Under the pieces are notes generated by a model. It saw only the letters and a list, made by a program, of their open reading frames with translations. It was not told where the DNA came from and did not search any database. A DNA stretch of 64,000 nt, taken from Dichotomocladium elegans (lineage: Eukaryota; Mucoromycota; Mucoromycetes; Mucorales; Lichtheimiaceae). Made by a program: the position numbers and the translations under genes. Numbering within the stretch: position 1 is the first letter of the stretch; each line of letters starts with the position of its first letter. The stretch covers positions 496,001-560,000 of the forward strand of contig JAIXMN010000013.1 of NCBI GenBank assembly GCA_025716815.1. Direction: 5' to 3'. This document shows, piece after piece, positions 1 to 12,830 of this stretch.

Positions 1-1540
1 GACATATGATTCTCATGCGGGGGATCCCCTCCTTTGTTGGAATTTCATATTTTGTTTTGCAATATGAATTTTCCTTTCTCATGTGAAGCTGCTATAAGAA
101 AAAATACCCCACTTCCCCGAGCAGCTTTCTTTTTTAGTACGTATAAGCATTGGGTAAAGGCGGGACCAGCGTATTAGCACCCGAGGCACGGGCCTCTATT
201 ATCAGCTCATATCAATGTAACCCGAAGCGATAATCGGACAAATGCTCCAGCAGTTCCTGATTATTCCGCCCCTTCGCACCAAGGTCGGTCCATACGCTAT
301 TCCCTCCGGTAAAATCTTTCTGTACGTTGACAATTGTGACAGCATCGCGTCGTTCAGGATATGGCGGTTATGGCGTGTCTGTGGCCGATTTAGGACAGAT
401 AACGTTGGATTCGTTCACATCGTCTAGAAATTCGCTGATAGTGCGTCTTGATTTCTCTGATACAGCCGTCAACGCGTAGATTTTCTTGTCCGAAGGTCTC
501 CATTGAACCACAAACATGGGAAATACCTGCCTTGCAAACGTCGTTAATACTGAGGCACATATAACACCATGTGAATTACAGAGAAATCTGGAGAATCCAA
601 ATAACTACCGCGTCCCTACTCATGATAGCGCAACGTCGATAACTGCACCAAAGGAGAGCTTCAAGTGAAAGATGCACCATTGAAGAGAACTGTCCACTGC
701 ATGTGAATCCAAGAGTAAGAGAAAATAAAAAGGACGGCCGAAATTTACTCTTTTTAGCACAATGCGAGCGTCCTTAACAAATTACTCTCGCCACTTGTCG
801 TTCTACAGTGCAAGCTGCATCAACTGATGATTGATATCCAGAGATGGATGCTGAACAAATCAGCGGCGAAGAAAATCCCAATATAGAAGCATGTAGAATT
901 TGTATAAATAAGAATACAGATAAAGGTAACAAGTCTGCCTACGCTGTGAGACTTTATACGTGCAATAGAAGTTTGCGAGAAGTGGCTGACGTATCAGCTA
1001 ATAGAAGAATCAACGACAAAACAGGATGTTGGATAAAGTGGTAGGAAAAGCACTCGGCCTAATGCGGCGCTTCTTTTTCGCTCTCGGAAGATTATCGGTG
1101 ACTACTTCAATTGTTAGAAGACTTCTTCAAGTGATTGTAATTGCAGTTGAGTCCGCTTCTGCGACGCATGCCTACAATATACCTGGTGCGGTGTACTATA
1201 CATCTGCCTCATCAGCGTGTGTGAGCGCTGTGTACATATTCATTTATTCGCTGCTTCTGACAAACATGAGCTTGGTAACGGCAAAGATACTATATAAGAA
1301 AGCTAGTGCGGTGGTGAGTGGGGAGTGGAGATAATCGGTTGCAGTCATACTATGGCAAGCACATCTTCAGACGAAAAAATGAGTTTGGCGCAATGCAGCC
1401 GATGCAGGATTTGTCCGATGTGGGTTGTTCCTGGCGCCCCTCTGATTGCCTGGCGCACTGAACCTTAAACCCGATGGATCTGCCCCGATTTTCCTTTTTT
1501 CCCCTTTCCTTTTTTTTTTACTCCTTACCGAGATATCCTC
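1..1540. other. Left-edge region without a supportable gene
   Basis: I see no recognisable domain here on either strand. The longest open frame is about 102 codons (1026-1334, +), with several hydrophobic stretches and no family resemblance. A 50-codon frame starting with MGNTC lies at 517-669 (+); the start would suit N-myristoylation, but no homology is visible. The end of the region is pyrimidine-rich (1490-1540) and directly precedes the start codon of the oxidase gene, so its last part is probably promoter and 5' leader. Confidence 0.5.
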
Positions 1541-3068
1541 ATGTCTTTTCTTCCAGTGTCGCTCGATGACTTTGAAAACTATGCGCGGGAAAACATGGCT
1601 CCTGCATCCTACGCCTATTACTCGACTGGGTCCAGCTCCGAAGAGACCCTGCGTCGTAACCGACAGGTTTATTCAAAGTAGAATATCTCCCAGGAAAATG
1701 TAGATTGTCTAGGGCAACGTGATAAAAGGAAATTATGGGTGTATGAATCCCCTCTACGTAGGCTTTTGATTCGGCCCAAGATTCTCATCGACGTGGAGAA
1801 AGTGTCAACAGCCACGACGGTGCTCGGCCAAAAAATAAGCATTCCAATCTGTGTGGCTCCTACTGCATATCACGGTCTAGCACACCACGAAGGAGAGTTG
1901 GCGTCAGCAAAAGGTTTGCGTTTTGTTCCCACACGCGATAACGAAAAAGTACATGCTAAACTATATTTAGCAACGGCCGCCATGGACACCCTCTACTGCT
2001 TGTCGACAAATAGCGGATACAGCATCAGTGAAGTGGCTGCGGCTGCGAATACGCGGTCCAAGAATGCTCTCCAATGGTTCCAGCTCTATATGGAAAAGGA
2101 CAAGTCGTTGACAGAGAGGCTGGTGCGCCGCTGTGAAGCTGCAGGTTTCAAAGCCATTGTAGTGACCACTGATCGTCCTCGCCTTGGGCCACGTCTTCGG
2201 CCAGCTCGGTAAAGAAAAAAAAATAACATATCGGAGGAAAAGCAGGCTTGGACGATGCTGAGTGACTATAATTTATTCTACACTAGGAGCGGTTTTAAAC
2301 TTCCACAACATTTGAAGCGTGCTAATTTTGATAGCGACAATGATGGCGACCAAGATTATATGAGCGGCGAAATGTTCCCAGGCATGACATGGCGGGAAAT
2401 CATTTGGCTCAAGTCGATCACCAAATTGCCTGTTGTAATCAAGGGTATATTCAGAGCCGAGGATGCCAAGATGGCCATTGAACACGGCGTGGATGCTATT
2501 GTGGTATCCAACCATGGCGGTCGTCAGCTCGACAGCTGCCCTTCCACAGTAAGTCGAGAGATCAAATATATTTACTGGGGGCTTATTGTACTCTCTCCCA
2601 CACCCCGACATTCAAATGCCTACTATGTAGCTTGAAGTCTTACCGGAAATTGTCCAAGCATGCCGAGGGTCCAGGATTGAAGTGTATGTAGATGGCGGAA
2701 TCCGTTCAGGAACGGATGTCTTCAAGGCTCTGGCGATCGGAGCTCGCGCTGTATTCATCGGCCGACCAATATTGTACGGGCTGGCGTACAAGGTGAGCGA
2801 CAAATGCTACATACAAATGTTATAAGCATTCATTGCATGAAAGAGATTTGATTAAACTCACCCTGCGTTGCATTTTAGGGGGAAGCGGGTGTAAAGCAGG
2901 TGCTATCAATGATCGGCCGTGATTTTCAATTGACAATGGCACTTGCAGGTAAAAGCAGTACATATTGGAAACTTGGGAACCATCGCCTAATCAATGTAAT
3001 ATAATATGATAGGCTGCGCTGACGTTCGGCCATCGACAAATCATTTATTGTACCTGACGCTTGTTTAA
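1541..3068 (+). CDS. FMN-dependent 2-hydroxy-acid oxidase/dehydrogenase (glycolate oxidase / L-lactate dehydrogenase family)
   Basis: The gene encodes a flavoenzyme that oxidises a 2-hydroxy acid (glycolate, lactate or a longer relative) to the 2-oxo acid. I infer seven exons: 1541-1677, 1762-1913, 1971-2208, 2287-2548, 2631-2792, 2879-2948 and 3013-3068. Together they give 358 residues in one frame, the usual length of the stand-alone family without a cytochrome b5 domain. Visible family signatures include an N-terminal YSTG segment, QLY after the first third, the VIKG lysine, the SNHGGRQLD signature carrying the catalytic histidine and arginine, and a DGGIR...GRP FMN-phosphate site. The start at 1541 gives [15 protein letters not shown], matching family N-termini. 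The protein ends in LTLV, so it lacks the peroxisomal SKL-type tail common in glycolate oxidases. No N-terminal targeting peptide is obvious, so a cytosolic location is inferred. The substrate cannot be decided from sequence alone. Confidence 0.88.
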
Positions 3069-3376
3069 GCTTTGAGCGCAGTTTTGCTAAGCTTTAAATG
3101 CGCAGAATCCTAATCTCCATAGTAATAATAATAAAACCAGCTGAGCGGCATGATAAACTTAATCATTTGCTGGGCCATTAATGTAGGTATCAACTAAATT
3201 CATCAATAAACACAGATGCTGCCAAGCGCATTCCCTAAATGCATGTATTTTTTCTTCAGTAAACATTTCTTAGATCGATATGACTGGCTGGGTGTTATCC
3301 GTTACGTCTGGGGAATTTTCTTTTCTTTCACGCCCCTTTCGCTTTCTTCCCTTATTTTCGTTTTTGCTCGATCATA
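3069..3376 (+). other. Intergenic region, promoter side of the checkpoint kinase
   Basis: About 300 bases lie between the oxidase stop and the kinase start. AT-rich sequence is followed by a pyrimidine-rich tract (about 3315-3365) just upstream of the kinase ATG, as is common for fungal 5' leaders. No other element is visible. Confidence 0.5.
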
Positions 3377-5943
<2,567 letters not shown>

Positions 5944-6369
5944 CTTCTTCATCGTTGCTACTACCCTTTGCTACAGTCATCAACGCTCGGACCATCCACA
6001 CAAACTATATCTTCTCCCGAATGCTGCATCCTCTTCATAGGCGATAAATAAATATATATCCATTTCCATTCACCTGTGTGTTCCCAGTGACAAAACCGAC
6101 TTTTCTTTTTGATGGTCGCTTTTAAGTGGTTTGCAACTAGCTAAAAAGCAGAGAATGGTAGTTTGAGCAGGGATCTATGTGTACGAGTGTGTGTTACTTG
6201 AGGGTTGGGGGTCTATGTACAAAGGGCGGTCTTGAATCTTTTCTTTTGAGCCCAGCGCTGAGCGTTGGGGGGGGCAGTAACTCCACCCAAGAGCTAAAAC
6301 GTGTGATGACCGCCGCAACCGCGCTGCTTTGCTTGTATCTGCATAATCTATTCGTTTTCATCCACGGAC
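5944..6369 (+). other. Intergenic region between kinase and SWT1-like gene
   Basis: The region holds the kinase 3' end, with AATAAA-like sequence near 6046 that may serve polyadenylation, and the promoter side of the next gene. A run of eight G lies near 6268. I see no open frame with family resemblance. Confidence 0.45.
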
Positions 6370-7960
6370 ATGAACAACAAAAGCGAATTTATGGACCTAG
6401 ACGGACCTGAATTCATTAGCGAGGTTAATCATCAAATTACAGCCATTCGTGCCGGTGCTGCAGCGGGTTAGCTATGCTGGAATGTCATGATGGTATTCGT
6501 TCTCGACTGAATCCGGAGTAGCGCAAAGCTTTATTTCTTCTTCGGCGGATGTTCAGGGCGACTTGCGAGCTTATTATGAGTATTACCGCTTCGGTTTTAA
6601 AGATCCACAGAGTGGGTTTATTCATAGTCCTTTGGCATGGATCTTATTCTGATGCGGAGGCAATCGCTTTTTTCTTTTCTTTTATGTCTATGTAGCTGCC
6701 CACGACCCGTCTTCTCAAGTCGCAGTATTGGACACCAACTTTTTAATCTCAAACCTAGGTTACCTGAGAGATTTGACTCAGCAGGCATCTCGATCTCATG
6801 GCAAGATCGTGCTTGTCATTCCGTGGGTGGTTATCAAGGAGCTAGACGGGCTGAAAGTAAATTAAGCGCTTTTGTTGTTTTACGCCATCACAAAACGGGG
6901 AAAATAGGAAATTCATGTAAATAATGCTTAATTTTCGCCAGAATGTCAATAAGGAACAGCGGTTCAAGAACGGTCGCATCGAAAGCTTGGGTGATCTCGC
7001 GCGAACGGCGATGCGGTTTATTGAGAAGGCTCTGCGGGAGAAAGCTGGATGGTTGCGTGGGCAGAAGAGCAATGAAATATATGATGCCAATGCAAAGCTT
7101 GTAAGTAGTAAAAAAAATAAAAAAAAACGTCAAAGTCCGAGATCCCAATCGAATGAGATGTATTTTCTAGACAAAGGGCGATGATTCCATTCTGGATTGC
7201 TGTTTGTAAGTTGGATGCGTGAGCTCAGTCATCCCCTTCCTATGATTCACCACAAACTGGCAATCAGGTTTTTTCACAACATATTGCAAAAGCCAGTGAC
7301 CTTGTTGACAAACGACCGTAATCTCGCAATCAAGGCCATCGTTCATGATATTCAAACGCTTTCATCAGAAAACAAAATACAACTTGCTGATTATTTGCAA
7401 TCCATCTCAAAATCCAATCAAACAGGGCCTATGGCTACTCAGGTAAAAGGGTCGATTTGCGTTCAGGGAAAACAGAAAGAGGATGGAATCAAGAAGCTAA
7501 TAAGTGGGAGTCTGCCTCATCTTGGGAACCAAATAAGGCAATAGGAGATGCAAGTAACCCGCACATTTGCAGACAAAAGCGTGATGTATACTCAACTTTT
7601 ATAAAATAGATGGAAGTAGATGATGTGGGCATGTACGACGAGGACATCGACATGGTAGATACAGCTGAGTACGACAGAACGCGACCGGTTGATATGCAAG
7701 CCGGAACCTCAGATATCTGGAAATCGAGATATGCTCCGGGGAATGGCCTAGTCAACTATCGAGCGAGACCTTCATATCCCAACAACCTGGATGATAACCC
7801 ACCCGTGCTGGATAAGTACGGTGAGGTGCTCAAGCCTCCGTCATCGAGCGAAGGTCGCAGTGAAGAGCAAAGACGAAAGCAACACCAGGAGCATCATCGG
7901 CGCGTAAAGCCACCCATCTACAAGTCAGATACCATTTATGCTTCAGCTCATGCCCCTTAG
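6370..7960 (+). CDS. SWT1: PIN-domain RNA-surveillance endoribonuclease, Swt1 family
   Basis: Swt1 is a nuclear endoribonuclease that helps remove defective mRNPs near nuclear pores. The PIN domain is spread over several exons. One starts near 6714 with VLDTNFLI (first catalytic Asp) and continues to IPWVVIKELDGLK (conserved Glu). It is followed by RTAMRFIEKAL (from about 6943), a short exon DDSILDCC (7170-7209), and then TLLTNDRNL (third acidic site). A final exon from about 7610 encodes an acidic, low-complexity tail ending at 7960. The likely start is the ATG at 6370 (MNNKSEFMDLDGPEF). Its first introns are less certain, because two acceptors near 6530-6556 are both phase-compatible. The acidic residues expected of an active PIN nuclease are all present. 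An AATAAA-like sequence near 8083 could end the transcript. Confidence 0.82.
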
Positions 7961-8429
7961 CAGGTAGTTTCCGGTAATAAATTACCTGGAGATACATGCA
8001 CAATGAGATAGGCACCCGACATTCGTAGGGTTGCATCGTTGACGAGCGAGGACATCTAACCAGCACGGTCGATCTTATACCAAAATAAACCTGAGCGTGG
8101 ATTGTTGAGCTGATTATAAATAATGTAAAGCACAAACTCTCTCGTAGAGAGCGGAGGAGGGGAAGGTTTGATACTATAAGAACGCTGCAGGAAAGTGAGA
8201 TCGATCTATCTTTTTTCTATAAAAAAGACGGTATTCATGAACCTATCCTAACGTGAAACAGGTAGCGTTTATTTTTGCGACCGGGCTCCCCGAGGGAGCC
8301 AGTCTTCTTCGCAGATTTGCACAATGTCATATGTACGTGATGAGTCATAAGGATTGTTTATTATATTTATTTTGTTTACAACAGGTACGTTTTGCGGGTT
8401 CGCTTTCTTTTTGTGTGTAATGTGCAGGA
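7961..8429. other. Convergent intergenic region with a small hairpin
   Basis: Two genes converge here (SWT1 from the left, the homeodomain gene from the right). The region contains a short perfect inverted repeat, GGCTCCC and GGGAGCC around a tiny loop, at about 8284-8300. It is a candidate 3'-UTR structure or transcript-end element. Nothing else is recognisable. Confidence 0.4.
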
Positions 8430-9611
8430 TTAGGAGAAATAGAATCCAGACTCACCGCCCACAGAAGCAACAGCGGGCATAGAAGAGGATGCGGAACAAG
8501 AGGCGGATGACCAATAATAGTCTGGTACAAGGCATGGCATGAATGATGACATATGATCGATCAACGCAGTTGGAGCTACATTGCCGCCTGGTGCAAGTGC
8601 TACTGCTGGGATGTCTGTACAAGCGGTGGTGAGATCAGTGAACCGAACCAGCGGTGCTATTGAGGAAGGAGCCAGGTTGATGAGAGTCAAAAGATCCTGC
8701 CTTAAGCTCTCGGCTGCGCCTTTGATGGTGTGCCGAAGGTACGTGGATGCCTGTCTGTTCTCGCTGAAATCGCTGCACTGGGTCCAGACTTTGTCGGTGA
8801 GCATGTAGAAGAGCGGAGCCTCGAGCAAGTCGATGTGGACCTCGTCGCGGTCCGGGGAATACTCAATGGCGCGAAGGCTCTCGACAGGAATATGGATCTT
8901 GAACTGGAGGCCGCCATCACAAATATGCCACTGGAAGGCATTTTGCGAAAATGTACACATGAGGTCGGTGGCGTTGAGAGCAAGGCGCTGCCATGTTCCA
9001 ACAACAAGCGTGGTAGCGCTGAGAATGAAGAGGTCTTGGGTGTTGATGGAAAGAGGGGAGGATAGACAGGTATGGGTGGGTGACGTTTTCAAGGGCGGCA
9101 TGCTTTCGGGTCGGTCCTGGACCAAGCATGGGTGGTGATGCGTGCTATTACTGTCGCTGTGATGGATAGCATCTGCACTTTGTGCACGCATCATGGTTGA
9201 ATAGCCCGGAGAATGTGGTACCGGCAGCACCGGGGCTTGCACCTGCGCCTGTGAAGCAGGCGGTATGGCGATGGACATTTGCTGCCAGAGCTGCTGTTGT
9301 TGATAAATCTGGGCACGAATGGCTGCCTGATGCATCTGAAGCTGAGCTCGTTTCTGCATATGCTTGACTTTGGCGCGCCTATTCTGGAACCAGATCTGGA
9401 TGGATCGTTCGCTCATGAGAAGGCGTTCCGAAAGCTGCTTGCGCAGCTTTGCATTAGGGCTGATATTAACAGCAAATGTGTCCTCAAGTACAGCCAATTG
9501 CTCTGCAGTGGCTCGTGTGCGCTTTCGTTGTTGTTTTGGCATACTACAATCTGACGAGGACGATGACGATGACACGGTCGATGGTGATGTAGACATAGTG
9601 ATAGATGACAT
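8430..9611 (-). CDS. Homeodomain transcription factor (fungal Phx1/Hob-like)
   Basis: The gene encodes a DNA-binding regulator of about 393 residues in one exon. After a Ser/Thr-rich leader, the homeodomain occupies roughly residues 26-86. It begins in a basic arm (RKRTRATAEQL) and ends in helix 3 with WFQNRRAK, where the invariant Trp, Phe, Asn and Arg are all present. A Gln-rich stretch follows (about 100-125). The C-terminal half holds a separate conserved-looking region (about 195-320) with WQR, a hydrophobic beta-like stretch and a NRQAST segment, similar in style to the C-terminal region of fungal Phx1-type homeodomain proteins. The open frame extends 53 codons further upstream, but that part reads like leader sequence (many hydrophobic and proline residues). 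The ATG at 9611 (MSSITMSTSP) is therefore preferred. Target genes are unknown. Confidence 0.85.
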   Translation of the reverse strand: MSSITMSTSPSTVSSSSSSSDCSMPKQQRKRTRATAEQLAVLEDTFAVNISPNAKLRKQLSERLLMSERSIQIWFQNRRAKVKHMQKRAQLQMHQAAIRAQIYQQQQLWQQMSIAIPPASQAQVQAPVLPVPHSPGYSTMMRAQSADAIHHSDSNSTHHHPCLVQDRPESMPPLKTSPTHTCLSSPLSINTQDLFILSATTLVVGTWQRLALNATDLMCTFSQNAFQWHICDGGLQFKIHIPVESLRAIEYSPDRDEVHIDLLEAPLFYMLTDKVWTQCSDFSENRQASTYLRHTIKGAAESLRQDLLTLINLAPSSIAPLVRFTDLTTACTDIPAVALAPGGNVAPTALIDHMSSFMPCLVPDYYWSSASCSASSSMPAVASVGGESGFYFS

Positions 9612-10668
9612 AATGAGCGAAAGAGGGGTATAGTAACGGTAACGGCTGACGTTGTTGGTGCTAAGGATGAAAAAGAGGAAGACCGTTGAAGTGGTGCTTT
9701 TAAAGGCTGGATGCTGCGAGACAAAAATAAGGAGGGGTGGGGGAGGACTGTGAATGATGGTGATGTTCAAAATGGAGTGGACATAGATAGCGGATAGACG
9801 AACGTACTTGTTGAAACAATAAGGAAGGGGAACGGGGAGGGGAAAAAAGGAAAGAGGGACGGCGGCTTGTGCGTGAAGAGGTACCGAAAGAGATAGAAGG
9901 GTTTGAGATGCAATAGCATATGTACGTACATAGCAAGGAGATGTCGCTCTTCCGGCTCAAACAAGTCTCCTGGCTTGACGATTTATGTCAACCCTGTTCC
10001 TGTGTCTCCTTGTTCCTGCTTCCCTACTTTTTATTTTTCTTGGGCTCCAGTCGTATTATAAGCATCTCGTGCACCGTTGCGCGCGTGTATCAGCATCTGC
10101 ATAAGACGAAATAGGTTGGTTAGGATGTGAAAACAGTCGGAAGGTGACCCACGAAGCCCCTACCGCGCAAGCCGAATAGGGCCAACTGCCACCCACTCGA
10201 ATCTGTTCCTTCTCTCCTTGTCATAAAGATGATCTATTTGTGCCCAAACCGATGGTCAGGCTCCTTATCAAACCGCACAGCCAGAAAAGAGAAAGTGGGA
10301 AAAAAAACAGCATCAGGGGTGTAACGAGAAAGATGACCTGCCTGTCAGAGGAATCTAGACGCATACTCAGAGCTCGTCGATCATAGCCATATAGAGTAAT
10401 CTTTTCAAATGGGATCCGGTATGCAATACCAGTATTCTGCTAAAAAGAACTCAGGGAAAAGGGGGAGGAGGAGAATAAAAAGAATCAACAAAGAAAAGGA
10501 AAGGGAGAAAAAAATCCTGCCTTTCTTTTTAGCCACCATCGATTGCCATCGGTTTGCTTCTTTAGGATTATTTTTGCATGTACCTCTTCCATATAGGATA
10601 AACAGCTTGCACCATGAAAGATTGGATAGACGGTTATTAGAGAAAAACTATACTTGTTGCCATGTTTA
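9612..10668 (-). other. Intergenic region upstream of the homeodomain gene
   Basis: About 1 kb holds the homeodomain gene's promoter and leader on the minus strand and the 3' end of the next minus-strand gene. Purine-rich blocks on the plus strand (9820-9870 and 10450-10515) are pyrimidine tracts when read as minus-strand leader or 3' sequence. No gene is supported. Confidence 0.45.
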
Positions 10669-12315
10669 TTAGGCGAACTTCTTTAAAAGTGTTTGACAGA
10701 CTGTGATCATAGCCTCAGTAAGCTTCCTTGATTCTGCCTTGAATTTGCTAAAGAGAAGTTTCCAAGATATGTGAGGATACCTGCGTCGCACCACGGTCAA
10801 TGCCGACCGAGGCTGACATCCTCTTGATAGACCCCGCCTATCATATACTGGCTGGCATGTTTCTCGAGACAGGACAACCTGATCTATCAACTTTTCTACC
10901 TTGGTTCTTGCATCTTCTGCATATCGCCAAAATACCCTAGCAACGATGTCCTCATCACTGTGAATCAAGCATGGTGACGGTACATCCACCACGAAGTTGT
11001 AGTGAGACTTGGGCTCGTATATCATCTTGAATTCCTTTTCTATCAGTTGATCGGTATCCAGCAATACTACTAATGCTTCCTCGGACAAGTCGCGATCCGA
11101 CGTTGAAAGCTCGACCATGAATAGATGTCGAAGCGTTTCGTCATCCACCACATCCCACATTGGGTTGAGTCGCATTCTAACGGACTCGGCGTCTGTTGGT
11201 ACGTCTGTAGTTGATATCGAAGACTCTGAGGTTGAGAACGATAAGGATGATGACCGGCGCGATGATTTTGCGATAGCCAGAATTGCAGTTGCCAGCACAA
11301 TAAATACCATTCCGAGAATGACCGTAACTGAGTTTCCAGCGACATTTCCCAGCCATCGCTGCTGCTTTGCTGGTTCATCTTGATCAGCGATCCTGGTTGG
11401 TTTGCGATATTTTTGAAGGATTTGAGCAACATCTTCGGAATGAATGGTAGTAAACTGGTCGACTGTAAGGGCAATCATCGGCCGATATCTATCTTCCTGC
11501 ATAAAATTTGGTATTTCTGGATTGATCCCCGCCAGATCGATGGTCTTGATCTTGTATTCGTCCAGATAGTCGGATAGGTTCTGTGTGAGATCACTTCTGG
11601 TTGACAAACTGTTGATGAGGGTTGATGAGGAGACTTGTGGCCGCACAAACGATGGTGATCGGAGATTTCGGGAATCATTTACTGAAGGGGGCCGTTCATG
11701 AGGGAGAGAAAGCAGCGGCCAGACAGGTATGTCACGGTCGTTGATCCGTCGAAGGAGGCACATATCCTGTTCTGCCTGATCACGTGCCGTATTCAGGCTG
11801 AAAAAATACACAACAACATCAATCTGTTGATTATCTTCGCTAGTCTTTTGAAGGTATTCCGTGACCCGATCCATGTTATCTGGCCCTAAAAAATCGGCCT
11901 CAATCATGTGGAGTCCAGCATCTTCATATATTTCGACAGGGCTTGACTCGAAAGCATCGAGAAACACAATGTTGTGTATCTTCTCGCGAAAGTTGTTATT
12001 GAGGACAGGCTGTTGCTTCCGCTGCGGTAGCGTGGACGCAAGTGCCTCGGACAACTTTTTAAGCACTAGCGTCTTGTGGCGCTCTACACTCGTACTTCCG
12101 ACGAACAGGACGCGGAACTGAAGAGGCTCAACGGGCTTATCAAGGGACGATTCTTTGACGAGTGGTGATGGATAAAGTATCGAGTCAAGTTCGTTGCATT
12201 TATCGCTATCAGCCGGGAATTTAAAGCCTCCAAGCGCTCTTGCTCCAATAAGCTCAAAGTCATCGTCCATCGAAAGCTTTTCAGGGTCTCCATGCCACAC
12301 AACCCCTTTGGACAA
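10669..12315 (-). CDS. Unrecognised 548-residue protein with one membrane span
   Basis: A single uninterrupted frame of 548 codons starts with MSKGVVWHGDPEKL. I do not recognise the family. The first ~230 residues look like an alpha/beta nucleotide-binding fold: a hydrophobic strand followed by GSTSVERHKT (about residue 72) stands where a GTPase P-loop would be, but the GxxxxGK spacing is broken. Later come a strand ending in DVVVYFFSL and a DIPVWPLLS strand. One strongly hydrophobic segment (VILGMVFIVLATAILAIA, near residue 330) can span a membrane. A Ser-rich linker follows, then a soluble C-terminal part of about 180 residues. There is no signal peptide. A degenerate GTPase-like domain anchored to a membrane is inference; a tail-like regulatory protein is equally possible. 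The length and lack of introns make it a convincing gene. Confidence 0.7.
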   Translation of the reverse strand: MSKGVVWHGDPEKLSMDDDFELIGARALGGFKFPADSDKCNELDSILYPSPLVKESSLDKPVEPLQFRVLFVGSTSVERHKTLVLKKLSEALASTLPQRKQQPVLNNNFREKIHNIVFLDAFESSPVEIYEDAGLHMIEADFLGPDNMDRVTEYLQKTSEDNQQIDVVVYFFSLNTARDQAEQDMCLLRRINDRDIPVWPLLSLPHERPPSVNDSRNLRSPSFVRPQVSSSTLINSLSTRSDLTQNLSDYLDEYKIKTIDLAGINPEIPNFMQEDRYRPMIALTVDQFTTIHSEDVAQILQKYRKPTRIADQDEPAKQQRWLGNVAGNSVTVILGMVFIVLATAILAIAKSSRRSSSLSFSTSESSISTTDVPTDAESVRMRLNPMWDVVDDETLRHLFMVELSTSDRDLSEEALVVLLDTDQLIEKEFKMIYEPKSHYNFVVDVPSPCLIHSDEDIVARVFWRYAEDARTKVEKLIDQVVLSRETCQPVYDRRGLSRGCQPRSALTVVRRRYPHISWKLLFSKFKAESRKLTEAMITVCQTLLKKFA

Positions 12316-12830
12316 ACAGTTATCAGCTTGCTTCTTTATAGGCTGCTGAATTTCTTGTTTCTCTCAGCTGACCGATGAACAGCCGTTCGCAGCTCTTTTT
12401 AATATTTTCCCACCTCACCTTGCCCAAGCGCCTCACTAGATCCTACGCTTTGGCTTAAGTCCATTAAGAATGTGCACTAGACAGACAAGACAATGAAACG
12501 GCTGGACTTGTACAAAGTTCTTCTAGGCCACACAGTATACCTTGTTTTATATAGGAATGCGTAAAATAGAAGTAGGTGGACAAGCTCACTCGTTCTCTGC
12601 GTTTGTTCTTTAACATACACCCAAACGGGAATGTGTTTATGTTGGAGGTAATGTTTACCGCTGATGTCTAATTATTTTGCATGCTTACCTGATTGCTAAT
12701 CCGGTAGAATGGAATTATTGAATAACTTTGCAAATGTTGCAAGTCAGGGAGATAAAAAGGGGGGAAGGAAGGACAAAAAGGTTGATGTAACACAACCCAA
12801 GCCGAGTACGAACAACATTATTTTCCCAGT
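12316..12830. other. Intergenic region left of the transposon relic
   Basis: This stretch holds the upstream region of the 548-residue protein gene (minus strand) up to the left border of the transposon relic. There are no family-like open frames. It is AT-rich towards 12600-12780. Confidence 0.4.

Noticed and set aside
1026..1334. 102-codon frame with hydrophobic stretches, considered as a small membrane protein gene
   Set aside because: No homology signature, and it overlaps another frame; it cannot be told apart from chance.
9612..9770. 53-codon upstream extension of the homeodomain frame
   Set aside because: The text is rich in Pro, Ile and Phe without domain character, and ATG 9611 leads directly into the Ser/Thr leader; probably leader sequence.
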